Below are positions 1 through 6,640 of a stretch of 33,874 nucleotides of DNA, piece after piece. A program made the position numbers and the translations under genes. The notes under the pieces are model-generated. The model did not search any database. It saw only the letters and a list, made by a program, of their open reading frames with translations, and had not been told where the DNA came from. The first letter of the stretch is position 1; each line of letters opens with the position of its first letter. Source of the DNA: CAZDYP01 sp964509505 (GTDB lineage Bacteria > Chloroflexota > Anaerolineae > JACRMK01); NCBI GenBank assembly GCA_964509505.1, contig CAZDYP010000035.1, positions 1 through 33,874 of the forward strand, read 5' to 3'.

Positions 1-1042
1 GGCCGGGCTCATAGTTCATAATCGTCGCGACGAAATTGACGAAGCCTTGCGCGCCGACGGCGCCCAACGGCACCGCGCACAACAACGACAACAATCCGAA
101 GATGACGACCATGCCGAAATAGAGTTGCATCACTTGCGGCGTAATCGCGCCGACCGCTTTCATCACACCAATCTGTCGAATCTGTTGTGCCAGCACGGCA
201 GCGATGGTGTTGATGACGAGGAAGCCGCTCAAGCCCAACGTGAGGAACCCCGCCGCGCCCATCACCAACAACAACGGCTGAATGAGGCTGTCGAGCGGAT
301 GCTTGCCGGGGTCAGGCACAAAAAAGTTTTGCACGGTCAACCCACCGCGCTCAATTTTATCGTTGACGAGGTTTGCCACGCGCACGATCTCCGCGCGGTT
401 GGTGTTGTTTTCGGTGATGATGTTCAAGCCGTCGAACGCAAAGCCGCCGCCGAGCCAAGCGAGCGTGTTGTTGTTGACGTAGGCGAAGGCTGACCCATTG
501 AACTCAGGCGGCGGCAAGCTGAAATCGTACGCGGTGCCGGCGACGCGCAGCTCACGAATTTTGCCGCCCGCGCCCTCGATTTCGATGATGTCGCCTTCTT
601 TGACTTTCGCCACGCGCAACGACGCGCGCTCGATGAGCAGCTCGCGATCGCCGGGGGGCCATGCACCGCTGTTGGGGCGGACGATGTTGATGCGGACTTT
701 GTCGAAGTCGGGGATGATGAAGAGTTGCAGGTTGCGCCATTCGCCATCGCCATCCTTGAAGCGCACGATGACTTGGCGCCGTTGCTCCGCGTCCTTCACA
801 CCCGGCACGCGCTTGATGGACTCCACGAGCTCGTCGTCAAACGTGCCTAGCACGAAAAACAACGCGCTCGCCGGATTGATGTCGGCGTACGCCTTCGCCA
901 AATCGCGCGAGAGAATCGTCTGCGAGCTCTGGATCATGCCGATGGCGAAAACGCCGACGGCAATCGAAAGCACGACGAGCGTCGTGCGCAGTTTGCTGTT
1001 CCATAAATCGCGCAAGACTTTGCGCCAACGGGGGTTAAGCAT
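1..1042 (-). CDS. ABC transporter permease, FtsX/MacB type (3' end beyond window)
   Basis: The reading frame runs leftward from ATG at 1042 (MLNPRWRKVLRDLWNSKLR) and is open to base 1, giving about 347 residues of a longer protein. The order is that of a MacB/FtsX permease: an N-terminal membrane segment near residues 19-40, a large extracytoplasmic domain near 45-245, then membrane segments near 250-275 and 302-328. The second of these follows the typical cytoplasmic stretch QQIRQIGVMKAVGA. Such permeases pair with a LolD/MacB-like ATPase to move lipoproteins, peptides or drugs, or to act as mechanotransmitters. No ATPase gene is visible here and it may lie beyond the left edge. The start codon overlaps the end of the acetyltransferase gene by 8 nt, which suggests translational coupling. 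The family is clear, the substrate unknown. Confidence 0.88.
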   Translation of the reverse strand, partial: MLNPRWRKVLRDLWNSKLRTTLVVLSIAVGVFAIGMIQSSQTILSRDLAKAYADINPASALFFVLGTFDDELVESIKRVPGVKDAEQRRQVIVRFKDGDGEWRNLQLFIIPDFDKVRINIVRPNSGAWPPGDRELLIERASLRVAKVKEGDIIEIEGAGGKIRELRVAGTAYDFSLPPPEFNGSAFAYVNNNTLAWLGGGFAFDGLNIITENNTNRAEIVRVANLVNDKIERGGLTVQNFFVPDPGKHPLDSLIQPLLLVMGAAGFLTLGLSGFLVINTIAAVLAQQIRQIGVMKAVGAITPQVMQLYFGMVVIFGLLSLLCAVPLGAVGAQGFVNFVATIMNYEPG

Positions 1043-1616
1043 GTTTCCACTCCTCTTGCACCATCGCCCACACCATCGTATCGCGCAGCTCGCCCGTGTC
1101 GGGCGCGCGCGAGTCACGGCGCATGATGCCTTCGAGCGTGTAGCCGCAGCGACGCGCGATGGCGACGCTGCGCTCGTTGCGCGCATCGCAGCGAATGATG
1201 ATGCGCTCTGCTTTCAATGTTTCAAAGCCAAAGCGCGTGATGGCTTTGGTCGCTTCGGTGATGTAGCCTTGTCCCTCGAAACGCTTGCGACACCAATAGC
1301 CAATCTCGAACAGCGGCACAGACCAATCGCGCACGTGCAAGCCGCTGCTGCCAACGAGCGTCTCCGTACCTTTGAGATATAAGCGTAAGCCGAAGTCTTC
1401 GCGCAAGAGAAACTTCGCGCGCGATTGACGCGAGAACTCTTCGGAGTCCTCGACCGTCGGCGGCTGCGGATGCACGAATGGCATCCACGGGCGCAGGCTG
1501 TCGAGCGATTCGATGATGGCCGCGTTGAGTGCGGCGCCGTCGCCAAAACGTGGCGCGCGAATCGTGAGACGTTCGGTGTCGAACGATTCGGGAATGTCGA
1601 GGAGGATGGGTTTCAT
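1035..1616 (-). CDS. GNAT N-acetyltransferase, RimJ/RimL type
   Basis: This 193-residue protein has the GNAT fold pattern of the RimJ/RimL (Acetyltransf_3) group. TERLTIRAP forms the first strand, KRFEGQGYITEA matches the acetyl-CoA pyrophosphate-binding loop, and CDARNERSVAIARRCGY is the conserved helix and strand near the C-terminus. Family members transfer acetyl groups from acetyl-CoA to ribosomal-protein N-termini, amino acids or antibiotics. The substrate cannot be read from the sequence. I chose the ATG at 1616 because MKPILLDIPESFDTERL matches normal family N-termini. A further 16 in-frame codons up to 1664 run into the heptamer repeat and look spurious. No clear Shine-Dalgarno sequence is seen. 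The gene overlaps the following permease gene by 8 nt. Confidence 0.85.
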   Translation of the reverse strand: MKPILLDIPESFDTERLTIRAPRFGDGAALNAAIIESLDSLRPWMPFVHPQPPTVEDSEEFSRQSRAKFLLREDFGLRLYLKGTETLVGSSGLHVRDWSVPLFEIGYWCRKRFEGQGYITEATKAITRFGFETLKAERIIIRCDARNERSVAIARRCGYTLEGIMRRDSRAPDTGELRDTMVWAMVQEEWKHA

Positions 1617-1620
1617 AAAA

Positions 1621-1736
1621 ATTGAAGATTGAGGATTAAAGACTGATTCACTTACACTTTGCATTTTTCGCCACGAATTTCACGAATGTCCACGAAAAAA
1701 TTAGTGAAAATTCGTGGGATTCGTGGCAAATGTAAG
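1621..1736. repeat. Heptamer array plus nested inverted repeat (CACGAA type)
   Basis: Bases 1621-1650 are heptamers related to AGATTGA. They are followed by a nested inverted repeat. CTTACA (1651-1656) pairs with TGTAAG (1731-1736), GCCACGAAT (1670-1678) with ATTCGTGGC (1719-1727), and CACGAAT (1681-1687) with ATTCGTG (1710-1716). The arms are themselves repeats of CACGAA. It lies in the 407-base gene-free stretch between the acetyltransferase and agmatinase, upstream of the former. It may act as a terminator or as an RNA or DNA structure. No coding potential is evident. Confidence 0.75.
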
Positions 1737-1777
1737 GGCATCAGGATTAAAGATTGAAAGGCTCTACCGACTTGAGT

Positions 1778-1851
1778 GTAGAATGGCTCGCGCGGGATGG
1801 ACACATCCCGCGCCCAACGGCGGATGTGTCCATCCGCCTTGAGCGTTCTAC
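1778..1851. repeat. Three-way-junction inverted-repeat element with complementary loops
   Basis: An outer stem pairs GTAGAA (1778-1783) with TTCTAC (1846-1851), extended by CTC/GAG. It encloses two perfect hairpins. The first has a 10-bp stem (1790-1799 with 1804-1813) and loop GACA. The second has an 8-bp stem (1819-1826 with 1831-1838) and loop TGTC. The two loops are exact reverse complements and the tops of both stems are ATG/CAT, so the loops could kiss. The layout resembles REP/BIME elements or small non-autonomous mobile elements. No transposase is nearby. Confidence 0.72.
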
Positions 1852-1869
1852 AGCAAAACCAGAAGAGCC

Positions 1870-1930
1870 AGATTGAAAATTAGAGGTTGGAGGTTGGAAG
1901 TTGGGGGTTGGAGGTTAGAAGTTAAGAGTT
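1870..1930. repeat. Degenerate heptamer array (GGTTGGA family)
   Basis: About eight consecutive 7-base units follow the pattern RGTTRGA (GGTTGGA, AGTTGGG, GGTTAGA, AGTTAAG). The complementary family (AACCTCC) occurs near 7872 and 22597. The array is in the spacer downstream of agmatinase. Seven-base short tandem repeats of this kind are known from cyanobacterial spacers (STRR sequences). Relationship to those is only by analogy. Confidence 0.8.
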
Positions 1931-1940
1931 CGTTGCGTTA

Positions 1941-2036
1941 CCCTGTCACCTTGTCACCTTGTCACCTCGTCACCCCTCACCCGTCACCTTGTCACCTCGT
2001 CACCTTGTCACTCCGCCACCTTGTCACCTCGTCGCC
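1941..2036. repeat. Degenerate octamer array (CACCTTGT family)
   Basis: About twelve 8-base units (CACCTTGT, CACCTCGT, with shortened forms CACCCCT and CACCCGT) end inside the 3' end of the agmatinase gene. On the gene's strand each unit reads GGTGACAA or GGTGACGA, so each carries TGA. One of these is the actual agmatinase stop codon. Confidence 0.85.
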
Positions 2037-2989
2037 CTTTCAAGTTTCTTCTTCACGGCGAGCAATGCGAGCAGCTCCCATACGATGTTCGCTGCAAGCA
2101 ATGCGGTGACTTGTCCTGCGCCATCATAGCTTGGCAAGACCTCGACGACATCGAAGGCGACGAAAGAGATACCTGTCAAGCCGCGCAAGAATTGTTGCGC
2201 CTCGACGCTGGTGAAGCCGCCGACTTCGGGCGTACCTGTGCCGGGCGCGTAGGCGGGATCAATGAAGTCAATGTCGAATGAGAGGAATGTCGGGCCAACC
2301 TGCGTGCGTTTGCGAATCGCCTCGCTAACGGCGGGAATGCCTGCCGCACGCACTTCGTCGGCGTGCCACACCGCGAAGCCGAAGTCGCGCGCCATCTGAA
2401 TGTCGCCTCGCTCGTAGAGTGGGCCGCGCATCCCCACTTGAATCACGCGCGACGGGTCGAGCAAGCCTTCTTCGAGCGCGCGACGAATCGGCGTGCCATG
2501 TGTGTATTGGTGCCCAAAGTACGAATCCCACACGTCGCCATGCGCGTCGAATTGCAACAAGCCCAGCTTGCCATATTTTTTCGCTGCGGCGCGCAGCTCC
2601 GCCAACACAATCGAATGGTCGCCGCCCAATGCAATCGGCGTCACCGTGGCTGCGTGCAACGGCGCGAGAAATGTTTCGATGTTCTCGTAAGAATGTTCGA
2701 TGAAACCGGGCACGACGGGCGCGTCGCCATAATCCACGACGGACAACTCATCGAACACGTTCACGTCATGCGCGTAATGATACGGACGCAAGAGTGACGA
2801 TTGCGCGCGAATCGCCTCGGGACCGAAGCGCGCGCCGACGCGCCACGTCGCGCCCGTATCAAAGGGCAAGCCAACGATGGCTGCATCCACATCGTCCGTC
2901 GTCTGCATGAATGGTAAGCGCGCATACGTCCGCACGCCTGTGAAGCGCGGCGACTCTAACGAGTTGATAGGAGCATAACGAGGCATCAT
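2024..2989 (-). CDS. speB: Agmatinase (ureohydrolase family)
   Basis: This 321-residue ureohydrolase carries the binuclear manganese signature motifs GGDHS, DAHGD and SFDIDFIDP, and the agmatinase-type GTGTPE. Agmatinase hydrolyses agmatine to putrescine and urea in the cytoplasm as part of polyamine synthesis. Related guanidino-hydrolases share these motifs, so the exact substrate is inferred. The first of two adjacent ATGs, at 2989, is preceded by GGAG at a good distance. The open frame continues upstream to 3052, but those codons are merely the translated heptamer repeat. At the other end, the last codons and TGA stop lie within the octamer array, so repeats abut or invade the gene at both ends. 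No other polyamine gene is adjacent. Confidence 0.92.
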   Translation of the reverse strand: MMPRYAPINSLESPRFTGVRTYARLPFMQTTDDVDAAIVGLPFDTGATWRVGARFGPEAIRAQSSLLRPYHYAHDVNVFDELSVVDYGDAPVVPGFIEHSYENIETFLAPLHAATVTPIALGGDHSIVLAELRAAAKKYGKLGLLQFDAHGDVWDSYFGHQYTHGTPIRRALEEGLLDPSRVIQVGMRGPLYERGDIQMARDFGFAVWHADEVRAAGIPAVSEAIRKRTQVGPTFLSFDIDFIDPAYAPGTGTPEVGGFTSVEAQQFLRGLTGISFVAFDVVEVLPSYDGAGQVTALLAANIVWELLALLAVKKKLERATR

Positions 2990-2997
2990 GGTCTCCA

Positions 2998-3112
2998 GTG
3001 AACAATGAATGGTGAACAGTGAACAATGAACGGTGAATGGTGAGCAATCCATGGCGCCGATGCCAATTGCTCACTACCTACTGGCTACTGGCTACTGCTT
3101 ACTGTTCACTAT
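2998..3112. repeat. Facing heptamer arrays forming a long imperfect hairpin
   Basis: Bases 2998-3050 are GTGAACA/ATGAATG-type heptamers. Bases 3069-3112 are GCTACTG/TTCACTA-type heptamers in the opposite sense. At the centre GTGAGCAAT (3040-3048) pairs with ATTGCTCAC (3066-3074), and outer units pair imperfectly. On the minus strand the right array reads stop triplets in each unit (TGA, TAA, TAG, TAG, TAG, TGA) and supplies the stop codon of the gene ending at 3109. Confidence 0.82.
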
Positions 3113-3972
3113 TTCGTCACCGACCAGAAAATCCAATGTTTGGTTTCTGGGTCATAGATGGTTTGTTCGGCTGACAGCTCTTCCGTGCGACCATCAGACA
3201 GCACGCGCACGATGATGACTGTCCAGTAATGACGGCCGGGCAGTTTGCGGAAAAAGTCAATCGTCACACGAGAATCTTTGGTGCGCGCAACGCCGAGATG
3301 CGGTTCGTTCTCTAGCCACATACGCAGGTCGAACCATTCGTCAGCCGCGAGCGGTTGATTGAATTGCCATTGGAAATTCATGTTGCAGCGTCCGATGCCG
3401 TCACAGACGCTGATTTGTTCGTTGTTGAGCGGCAGCAATAGCGTCGGCGACGTGTATGTTTTGCGCGTCGGCGTCGCCGTCGGCGGCGCTGGCGTCGGTG
3501 TGCGCGTTGGCGCTGGGCGTGGCGTAGAGGTGCTGGGCGGTTGCGCTGCACGGGGCGTGTTGGTCGGCGGCACAGCAGTTGGCGTTACGGTAGGCGCCGC
3601 GGTGGTGGGTGATGGCGCGGTGGTGGGCGCGGTAGTCGGTGGTGGAGTGGTCGGCGCTGGCGTGAGCGTTGTGCTGGTTGTGGGCGCTGGCGTCGCAGCG
3701 GTGGCAGTAGTCGTAGTGGGCGATGGGCGCGCGACAACCAGTGTCGCCGTGGCGGTAGGCAATGGGCGCAGCGTTGCAACGCTTGGATCCAGCGTGGGCG
3801 TAAAGGTTGGCACGAGTGTTGGCGCAGGGTTGGTTGACACTGGGTCGCTGGGTTGTGTGGGGCGCGTGAGCAAGCGTAGGATGTTGACCGTGCCCAGCAC
3901 ACCGCCGATGATGCCCACACACAGCATCAACGCACCTACGACTAAAATGATTTGAATTTGTCTGCGAGTCAT
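3109..3972 (-). CDS. Membrane-anchored protein, Thr/Pro linker and C-terminal beta domain (function unknown)
   Basis: I do not recognise a characterised family. The 287-residue protein has an N-terminal membrane anchor near residues 8-32, a Thr/Pro/Ala-rich linker near 38-180 and a compact C-terminal domain of about 100 residues. That domain contains SPTLLLPLN, FQWQF, EWFDLRMW and GRHYWTVIIVRV, a pattern suggesting a fibronectin-like beta-sandwich outside the membrane. The linker resembles glycosylated stalks of Chloroflexota surface proteins, which is from memory. The ATG at 3972 has GGGAGG at 3981-3986 and a good promoter at 4003-4031. The stop codon lies inside the flanking heptamer array. 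The DNA of the linker is low-complexity and GC-rich. Confidence 0.75.
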   Translation of the reverse strand: MTRRQIQIILVVGALMLCVGIIGGVLGTVNILRLLTRPTQPSDPVSTNPAPTLVPTFTPTLDPSVATLRPLPTATATLVVARPSPTTTTATAATPAPTTSTTLTPAPTTPPPTTAPTTAPSPTTAAPTVTPTAVPPTNTPRAAQPPSTSTPRPAPTRTPTPAPPTATPTRKTYTSPTLLLPLNNEQISVCDGIGRCNMNFQWQFNQPLAADEWFDLRMWLENEPHLGVARTKDSRVTIDFFRKLPGRHYWTVIIVRVLSDGRTEELSAEQTIYDPETKHWIFWSVTK

Positions 3973-4002
3973 GCGATTAACCTCCCTGTCAATCGTGCCG
4001 CC

Positions 4003-4031
4003 ACTATAACAAAAAAAAGAAGCAGGGTCAA
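4003..4031 (-). promoter_or_regulatory. Sigma70-type promoter for the 3972-3109 gene
   Basis: On the minus strand TTGACC (4031-4026) and TATAGT (4008-4003) are separated by 17 nt. Transcription would start near 3996, leaving a leader of about 24 nt that holds the GGGAGG ribosome-binding site. Ten of twelve consensus bases match. Confidence 0.65.
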
Positions 4032-4063
4032 AGCCTGATTTGCGCGCTGCGGCTGATGCGATT

Positions 4064-4375
4064 ATGCTTGAGGGCGTGGCTCATTTCGTTTACATCGTGC
4101 GCTGCGCGAATGCGGCGCTCTACACGGGCTATGCAGTGGATGTCGTCGCGCGCGTCGCCAAACACAATGCGGGTAAGGGCGCGAAATATACGCGCATGAA
4201 TAGGCCTGTCGAACTGCTCGCCGTATGGGAAGCGCCTGATCGCATCACCGCGCTCAAATTGGAACAGCGCATCAAGCGATTGTCACACGCCCGCAAGCTC
4301 GCGCTCGTCGCGGGTCAGTGCCCTTTGCCCGACGTATCCAACTTGCCTGCATCCGCTATCTGGAAACGAGGGTAG
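4064..4375 (+). CDS. GIY-YIG domain protein (YhbQ/UPF0213 type)
   Basis: This small single-domain protein of about 103 residues matches the UPF0213/YhbQ group of GIY-YIG proteins: FVYIVRCANAALYTGY, then HNAGKGAKYTR and RPVELL, then a Glu in KLEQRIKRLSHARKLAL. GIY-YIG domains form the catalytic core of nucleases such as UvrC and SLX1. The cellular role of the stand-alone form is poorly known. The second half of the signature reads YTGY rather than the common YTGI or YTGS, while the downstream Arg and Glu positions look intact. The start is uncertain because neither ATG (4064 or in-frame 4040) has a clear ribosome-binding site. The gene stands alone between a divergent gene and a long inverted repeat. 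Confidence 0.82.
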   Translation: MLEGVAHFVYIVRCANAALYTGYAVDVVARVAKHNAGKGAKYTRMNRPVELLAVWEAPDRITALKLEQRIKRLSHARKLALVAGQCPLPDVSNLPASAIWKRG

Positions 4376-4382
4376 TCGTATA

Positions 4383-4516
4383 GTGAGCGGGGCGCTTGGT
4401 CAAATGGTCGGTTAATTGATCATCCGACTATTTGACCAAGCGGCTCACCGGCTAGCTGACTAACAGACCAACTGACCAATCCGACTAAGCGACTAGGCGA
4501 CTAATTGACTATGCGC
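4383..4516 (+). repeat. Long inverted repeat followed by octamer array (CGACTAAG family)
   Basis: GTGAGC (4383-4388) pairs with GCTCAC (4443-4448). Inside, an 18-bp stem (4394-4411 with 4424-4441, one G-U wobble) closes a loop of 12 nt. Eight octamers follow (4450-4513: GGCTAGCT, GACTAACA, GACCAACT, CGACTAAG, CGACTAGG and relatives). Nearly every unit contains TAA, TAG or TGA on the plus strand. The element fills the spacer between two plus-strand genes. Confidence 0.8.
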
Positions 4517-4532
4517 CTGCATTGCCTATAAT
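4505..4532 (+). promoter_or_regulatory. Sigma70-type promoter for the STAS/kinase pair
   Basis: TTGACT (4505-4510) and TATAAT (4527-4532) are separated by 16 nt, matching the consensus at eleven of twelve bases. The -35 hexamer is formed by the last units of the octamer array, so the repeat has become part of the promoter. Transcription would start near 4539. Confidence 0.72.
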
Positions 4533-4574
4533 ACCGCCAACGCTGCAGCGGCAATTTTTATGCGGGTGGATGAA

Positions 4575-4916
4575 ATGGTGACCATCACAACCAAGCGTTT
4601 GGAGCGTGTGGATTTGGTCAAGGTGAAGGGGCGTATTGACCACAGCTCTGCGCCCGAGCTGGACAAGGCCTTGCGCGGCATCACAGGCGAGGGCCGCTAT
4701 AACCTCGTCGTGGATCTGAATGATGTGCCATACATTGGCAGCGCAGGACTCAAGGTGTTGCAGTCCGCAGCGAAAACGGCGCGCGGCGCGCTCTTGGGCG
4801 GCGATGTGCGACTCACAGGTTTGACGCCCCACGTCAAGGAAATTTTTGACACGATAGGCTTCACCCAGCTTTTCAAAATTTATAGTGATTCTCTCGAAGC
4901 AGTCGGAAGTTTTTAA
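4575..4916 (+). CDS. STAS-domain anti-anti-sigma factor (SpoIIAA/RsbV type)
   Basis: This 113-residue single STAS domain begins with TITTKRLERVDLVKVKGRID and has the signature strand-loop-helix VVDLNDVPYIGSAGLKVL. Ser56 sits where SpoIIAA/RsbV proteins are phosphorylated. The preceding Asp of the usual DSSG is replaced by Gly here. Such proteins bind a partner kinase in the dephosphorylated state and thereby release a sigma factor or other target. The next gene encodes a matching kinase-like ATPase, 27 nt downstream. I prefer ATG 4575, which follows GGTGG. ATG 4560 is in frame but lacks a ribosome-binding site. No sigma factor gene is adjacent, so the target is unknown. Confidence 0.87.
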   Translation: MVTITTKRLERVDLVKVKGRIDHSSAPELDKALRGITGEGRYNLVVDLNDVPYIGSAGLKVLQSAAKTARGALLGGDVRLTGLTPHVKEIFDTIGFTQLFKIYSDSLEAVGSF

Positions 4917-4943
4917 GCAAGGCGACTGCTCCGCAGTGATTCC

Positions 4944-5360
4944 ATGATGATTCTTCCTTCACAATTGACGGTTAGCGCACGCGGCGACCAATTGGCGGTG
5001 ATTGCCGATTTCGTGATGGCCGCGGCGCGCGCGGCGGGTCTGACGGAACGCGCGGTGTATCACGTCGAAACCGCTGTGGACGAAGCATGCGCGAACATTA
5101 TGCGCCATGCTTACGAATTTGAAGGGCAGGGCATGATCACCCTGCGCTGCGAGGTTAAACAAAATCATTTGGTCGTCACCATCACTGACCAGGGACGACC
5201 TTTTGATCCATCGTCGGTGCCTGTTCCCGACATCTGCGCGCCGTTGGAAGAGCGACCCGAAGGTGGCTTGGGCTGTTATTTGATGCGCTGTTTGATGGAT
5301 GACGTGCGCTATCAGTTCACGAATAACACGAATGTTTTGCAGATGTCGAAAGAGCTTTAG
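4944..5360 (+). CDS. RsbW/SpoIIAB-like serine kinase, anti-sigma type
   Basis: This 138-residue GHKL ATPase domain has the N-box AVDEACANIMRHAY near residues 46-59, the G1 box ITDQGRPFDP and the G2-like GGLGCYLM. That is the arrangement of RsbW/SpoIIAB anti-sigma kinases (HATPase_c_2), which phosphorylate a STAS partner on serine and sequester a sigma factor. The STAS gene immediately upstream is the likely partner, and the promoter at 4505-4532 should serve both. Two adjacent ATGs (4944, 4947) are possible starts. No output sigma factor or PP2C phosphatase is in the window, so the switch is incomplete locally. Confidence 0.86.
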   Translation: MMILPSQLTVSARGDQLAVIADFVMAAARAAGLTERAVYHVETAVDEACANIMRHAYEFEGQGMITLRCEVKQNHLVVTITDQGRPFDPSSVPVPDICAPLEERPEGGLGCYLMRCLMDDVRYQFTNNTNVLQMSKEL

Positions 5361-5424
5361 CGTCGTCTGTTGCGCCTAAAGCCTCTGGGCAATTTCTCTC
5401 AACGATGCGAGAAGGAGCTTTGCT

Positions 5425-5802
5425 ATGAAGATGCGGTATGTCGGCGTGTTCAGTTTGGTGTGGCTATTGGCTGCGTGTGAGTTGAGCCCTAACCCCGCCC
5501 CCGCCGTTTCTCCGACGTCGCCAGCCTCCACTGCGCCCATCGTGGCGCCTACCGCTGTGCCGGTCGTGACCGTACAACCACCCGCACCCCAACCCATGCC
5601 GCAACCCACGGCTGCGCCGAGCGCGCCTCCTCCTCAATCCCAAGCAGCGCAAACACACACGGTACGTCCGCGCGACAATCTCTATCGCATCGGCTTGCGC
5701 TATGGCGTGCCGTGGCGCAGCATTGCGGAAGCCAACGGCATCGTGAACCCACGTCTGTTGCCGATTGGCAAGGTGTTGACGATTCCTCCACCGTTGCGCT
5801 GA
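5425..5802 (+). CDS. LysM-domain lipoprotein
   Basis: This 125-residue protein has a lipoprotein signal peptide with lipobox LLAAC (Cys19), then a Pro/Ala/Thr/Gln-rich linker near residues 20-75 and one LysM domain near 77-122 (HTVRPRDNLYRIGLRYGV, ending in GKVLTIP). LysM binds peptidoglycan or other N-acetylglucosamine polymers, so the protein is probably membrane-tethered and reaches the wall. No catalytic domain is present. The ATG at 5425 is preceded by AAGGAG at 5412-5417. It follows the kinase gene by 64 nt and may share its transcript. The stop codon touches the next repeat array. Confidence 0.83.
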   Translation: MKMRYVGVFSLVWLLAACELSPNPAPAVSPTSPASTAPIVAPTAVPVVTVQPPAPQPMPQPTAAPSAPPPQSQAAQTHTVRPRDNLYRIGLRYGVPWRSIAEANGIVNPRLLPIGKVLTIPPPLR

Positions 5803-5870
5803 TGCGGAGACTAAAGACTGACGGTTGACGCAGTTGCATTCATCATCAATCTTCAGTCTTCAATCTTTGG
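5803..5870. repeat. Facing heptamer arrays (AGACTAA and CTTCAGT families)
   Basis: AGACTAA, AGACTGA and CGGTTGA units near 5808-5830 face TTCAGTC, TTCAATC units near 5849-5866. The two halves are complementary and can form a stem. The array fills the whole spacer and reaches to within 2 nt of the cytochrome start codon, leaving no room for a standard ribosome-binding site. Confidence 0.75.
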
Positions 5871-5871
5871 T

Positions 5872-6438
5872 ATGTCTCGCTTCCTCATCCTCTCCTCTCT
5901 CCTCCTCATTCTAGTTGTCCTCGTCGCAAGCGGCAGTGTTGCCTACGCCCTCTCGCTCGAAAATCGCAACGAGTTCTGCGCGTCGTGCCACACGCAACCC
6001 GAAGTCACTTACTATCAACGCGTACTCCAATCACCACCAACCGATTTGACCAGCGCGCACGTTGCCAAGCAAGTGCGTTGCATTGATTGTCACAGCGGCG
6101 CGGGGGCATTCGGGCGATTGGAGGGTCTGCGACAAGGCGCGCGAGACCTCGCGGCGTATGTGACGAACAACTATCGTCAACCTGCCATCACCACGCATCC
6201 GCTGCCCGATGCGAACTGCCTCAAGTGTCACGACAAAATTTTTGAGACGCAATCACTCAAGAACCATTACCACTTCTACTTGCGCGCCTGGCAACAAAAA
6301 GAGCCGCAGACCGCGGCGCAATGTGTGACGTGTCATACGAGTCACTCGCAAGGCAAAAGCCTCACCGTGAAGTTTGCGGTGGAAGGGAAGTTCAATGCGG
6401 TGTGCCATGCCTGTCATGAGTTTAGCAAGATTCGGTGA
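5872..6438 (+). CDS. Multihaem cytochrome c, NapC/NirT (NrfH-like) family
   Basis: This 188-residue protein has an N-terminal membrane anchor near residues 4-27 and five CXXCH haem-binding motifs: CASCH (36-40), CIDCH, CLKCH, CVTCH and CHACH. NapC/NirT-family cytochromes sit on the outer face of the membrane and pass quinol electrons to terminal reductases such as nitrate or nitrite reductase. NapC and NrfH have four haems, so five suggests a variant or another subgroup. No reductase gene is next to it. The ATG at 5872 lacks a ribosome-binding site because the repeat array abuts it. The FCASCH sequence directly after the anchor is typical of the family. Confidence 0.85.
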   Translation: MSRFLILSSLLLILVVLVASGSVAYALSLENRNEFCASCHTQPEVTYYQRVLQSPPTDLTSAHVAKQVRCIDCHSGAGAFGRLEGLRQGARDLAAYVTNNYRQPAITTHPLPDANCLKCHDKIFETQSLKNHYHFYLRAWQQKEPQTAAQCVTCHTSHSQGKSLTVKFAVEGKFNAVCHACHEFSKIR

Positions 6439-6598
6439 GCGAAGTAAACGCGCGGACGAGTCAATGGGGAAACGAGGGCATAGGCAAAAGCTGACGATGA
6501 TGCTCGTCGCTCCACGTGAGTTTGTCCGTTTTGTTCGTGGTCGCCGTCCTCTCTCGCCAACCAGTGCTTCAATGCCCCTGCAAGCGCCCCCCCCCACG

Positions 6599-6633
6599 AA
6601 AACAAAACGCCCGACGCATCTCTGCCTCGGGCG
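6599..6633 (-). terminator. Rho-independent terminator for the 7827-6679 gene
   Basis: On the minus strand CGCCCGA (6633-6627) pairs with TCGGGCG (6614-6608), followed by TTTTGTTTT (6607-6599). It is about 45 nt past the stop codon. Upstream of it, 6439-6598 shows no gene I can support. Confidence 0.75.
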
Positions 6634-6640
6634 CAATCTC

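Noticed and set aside
498..1382. A 294-codon plus-strand open frame over the permease and acetyltransferase genes.
   Set aside because: It spans two well-supported genes on the other strand and has no domain-like sequence.
2990..3052. An N-terminal extension of agmatinase.
   Set aside because: It is the heptamer array in translation (repeating HCSLFT-like residues), and the proper ATG has a ribosome-binding site.
3460..3800. Phase-variable tandem repeats in the Thr/Pro linker.
   Set aside because: The codons vary too much for slipped-strand switching. It looks like ordinary low-complexity linker coding.
6439..6598. A gene remnant after the cytochrome.
   Set aside because: Neither strand gives a recognisable protein and the open frames are short. 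I see nothing supportable.
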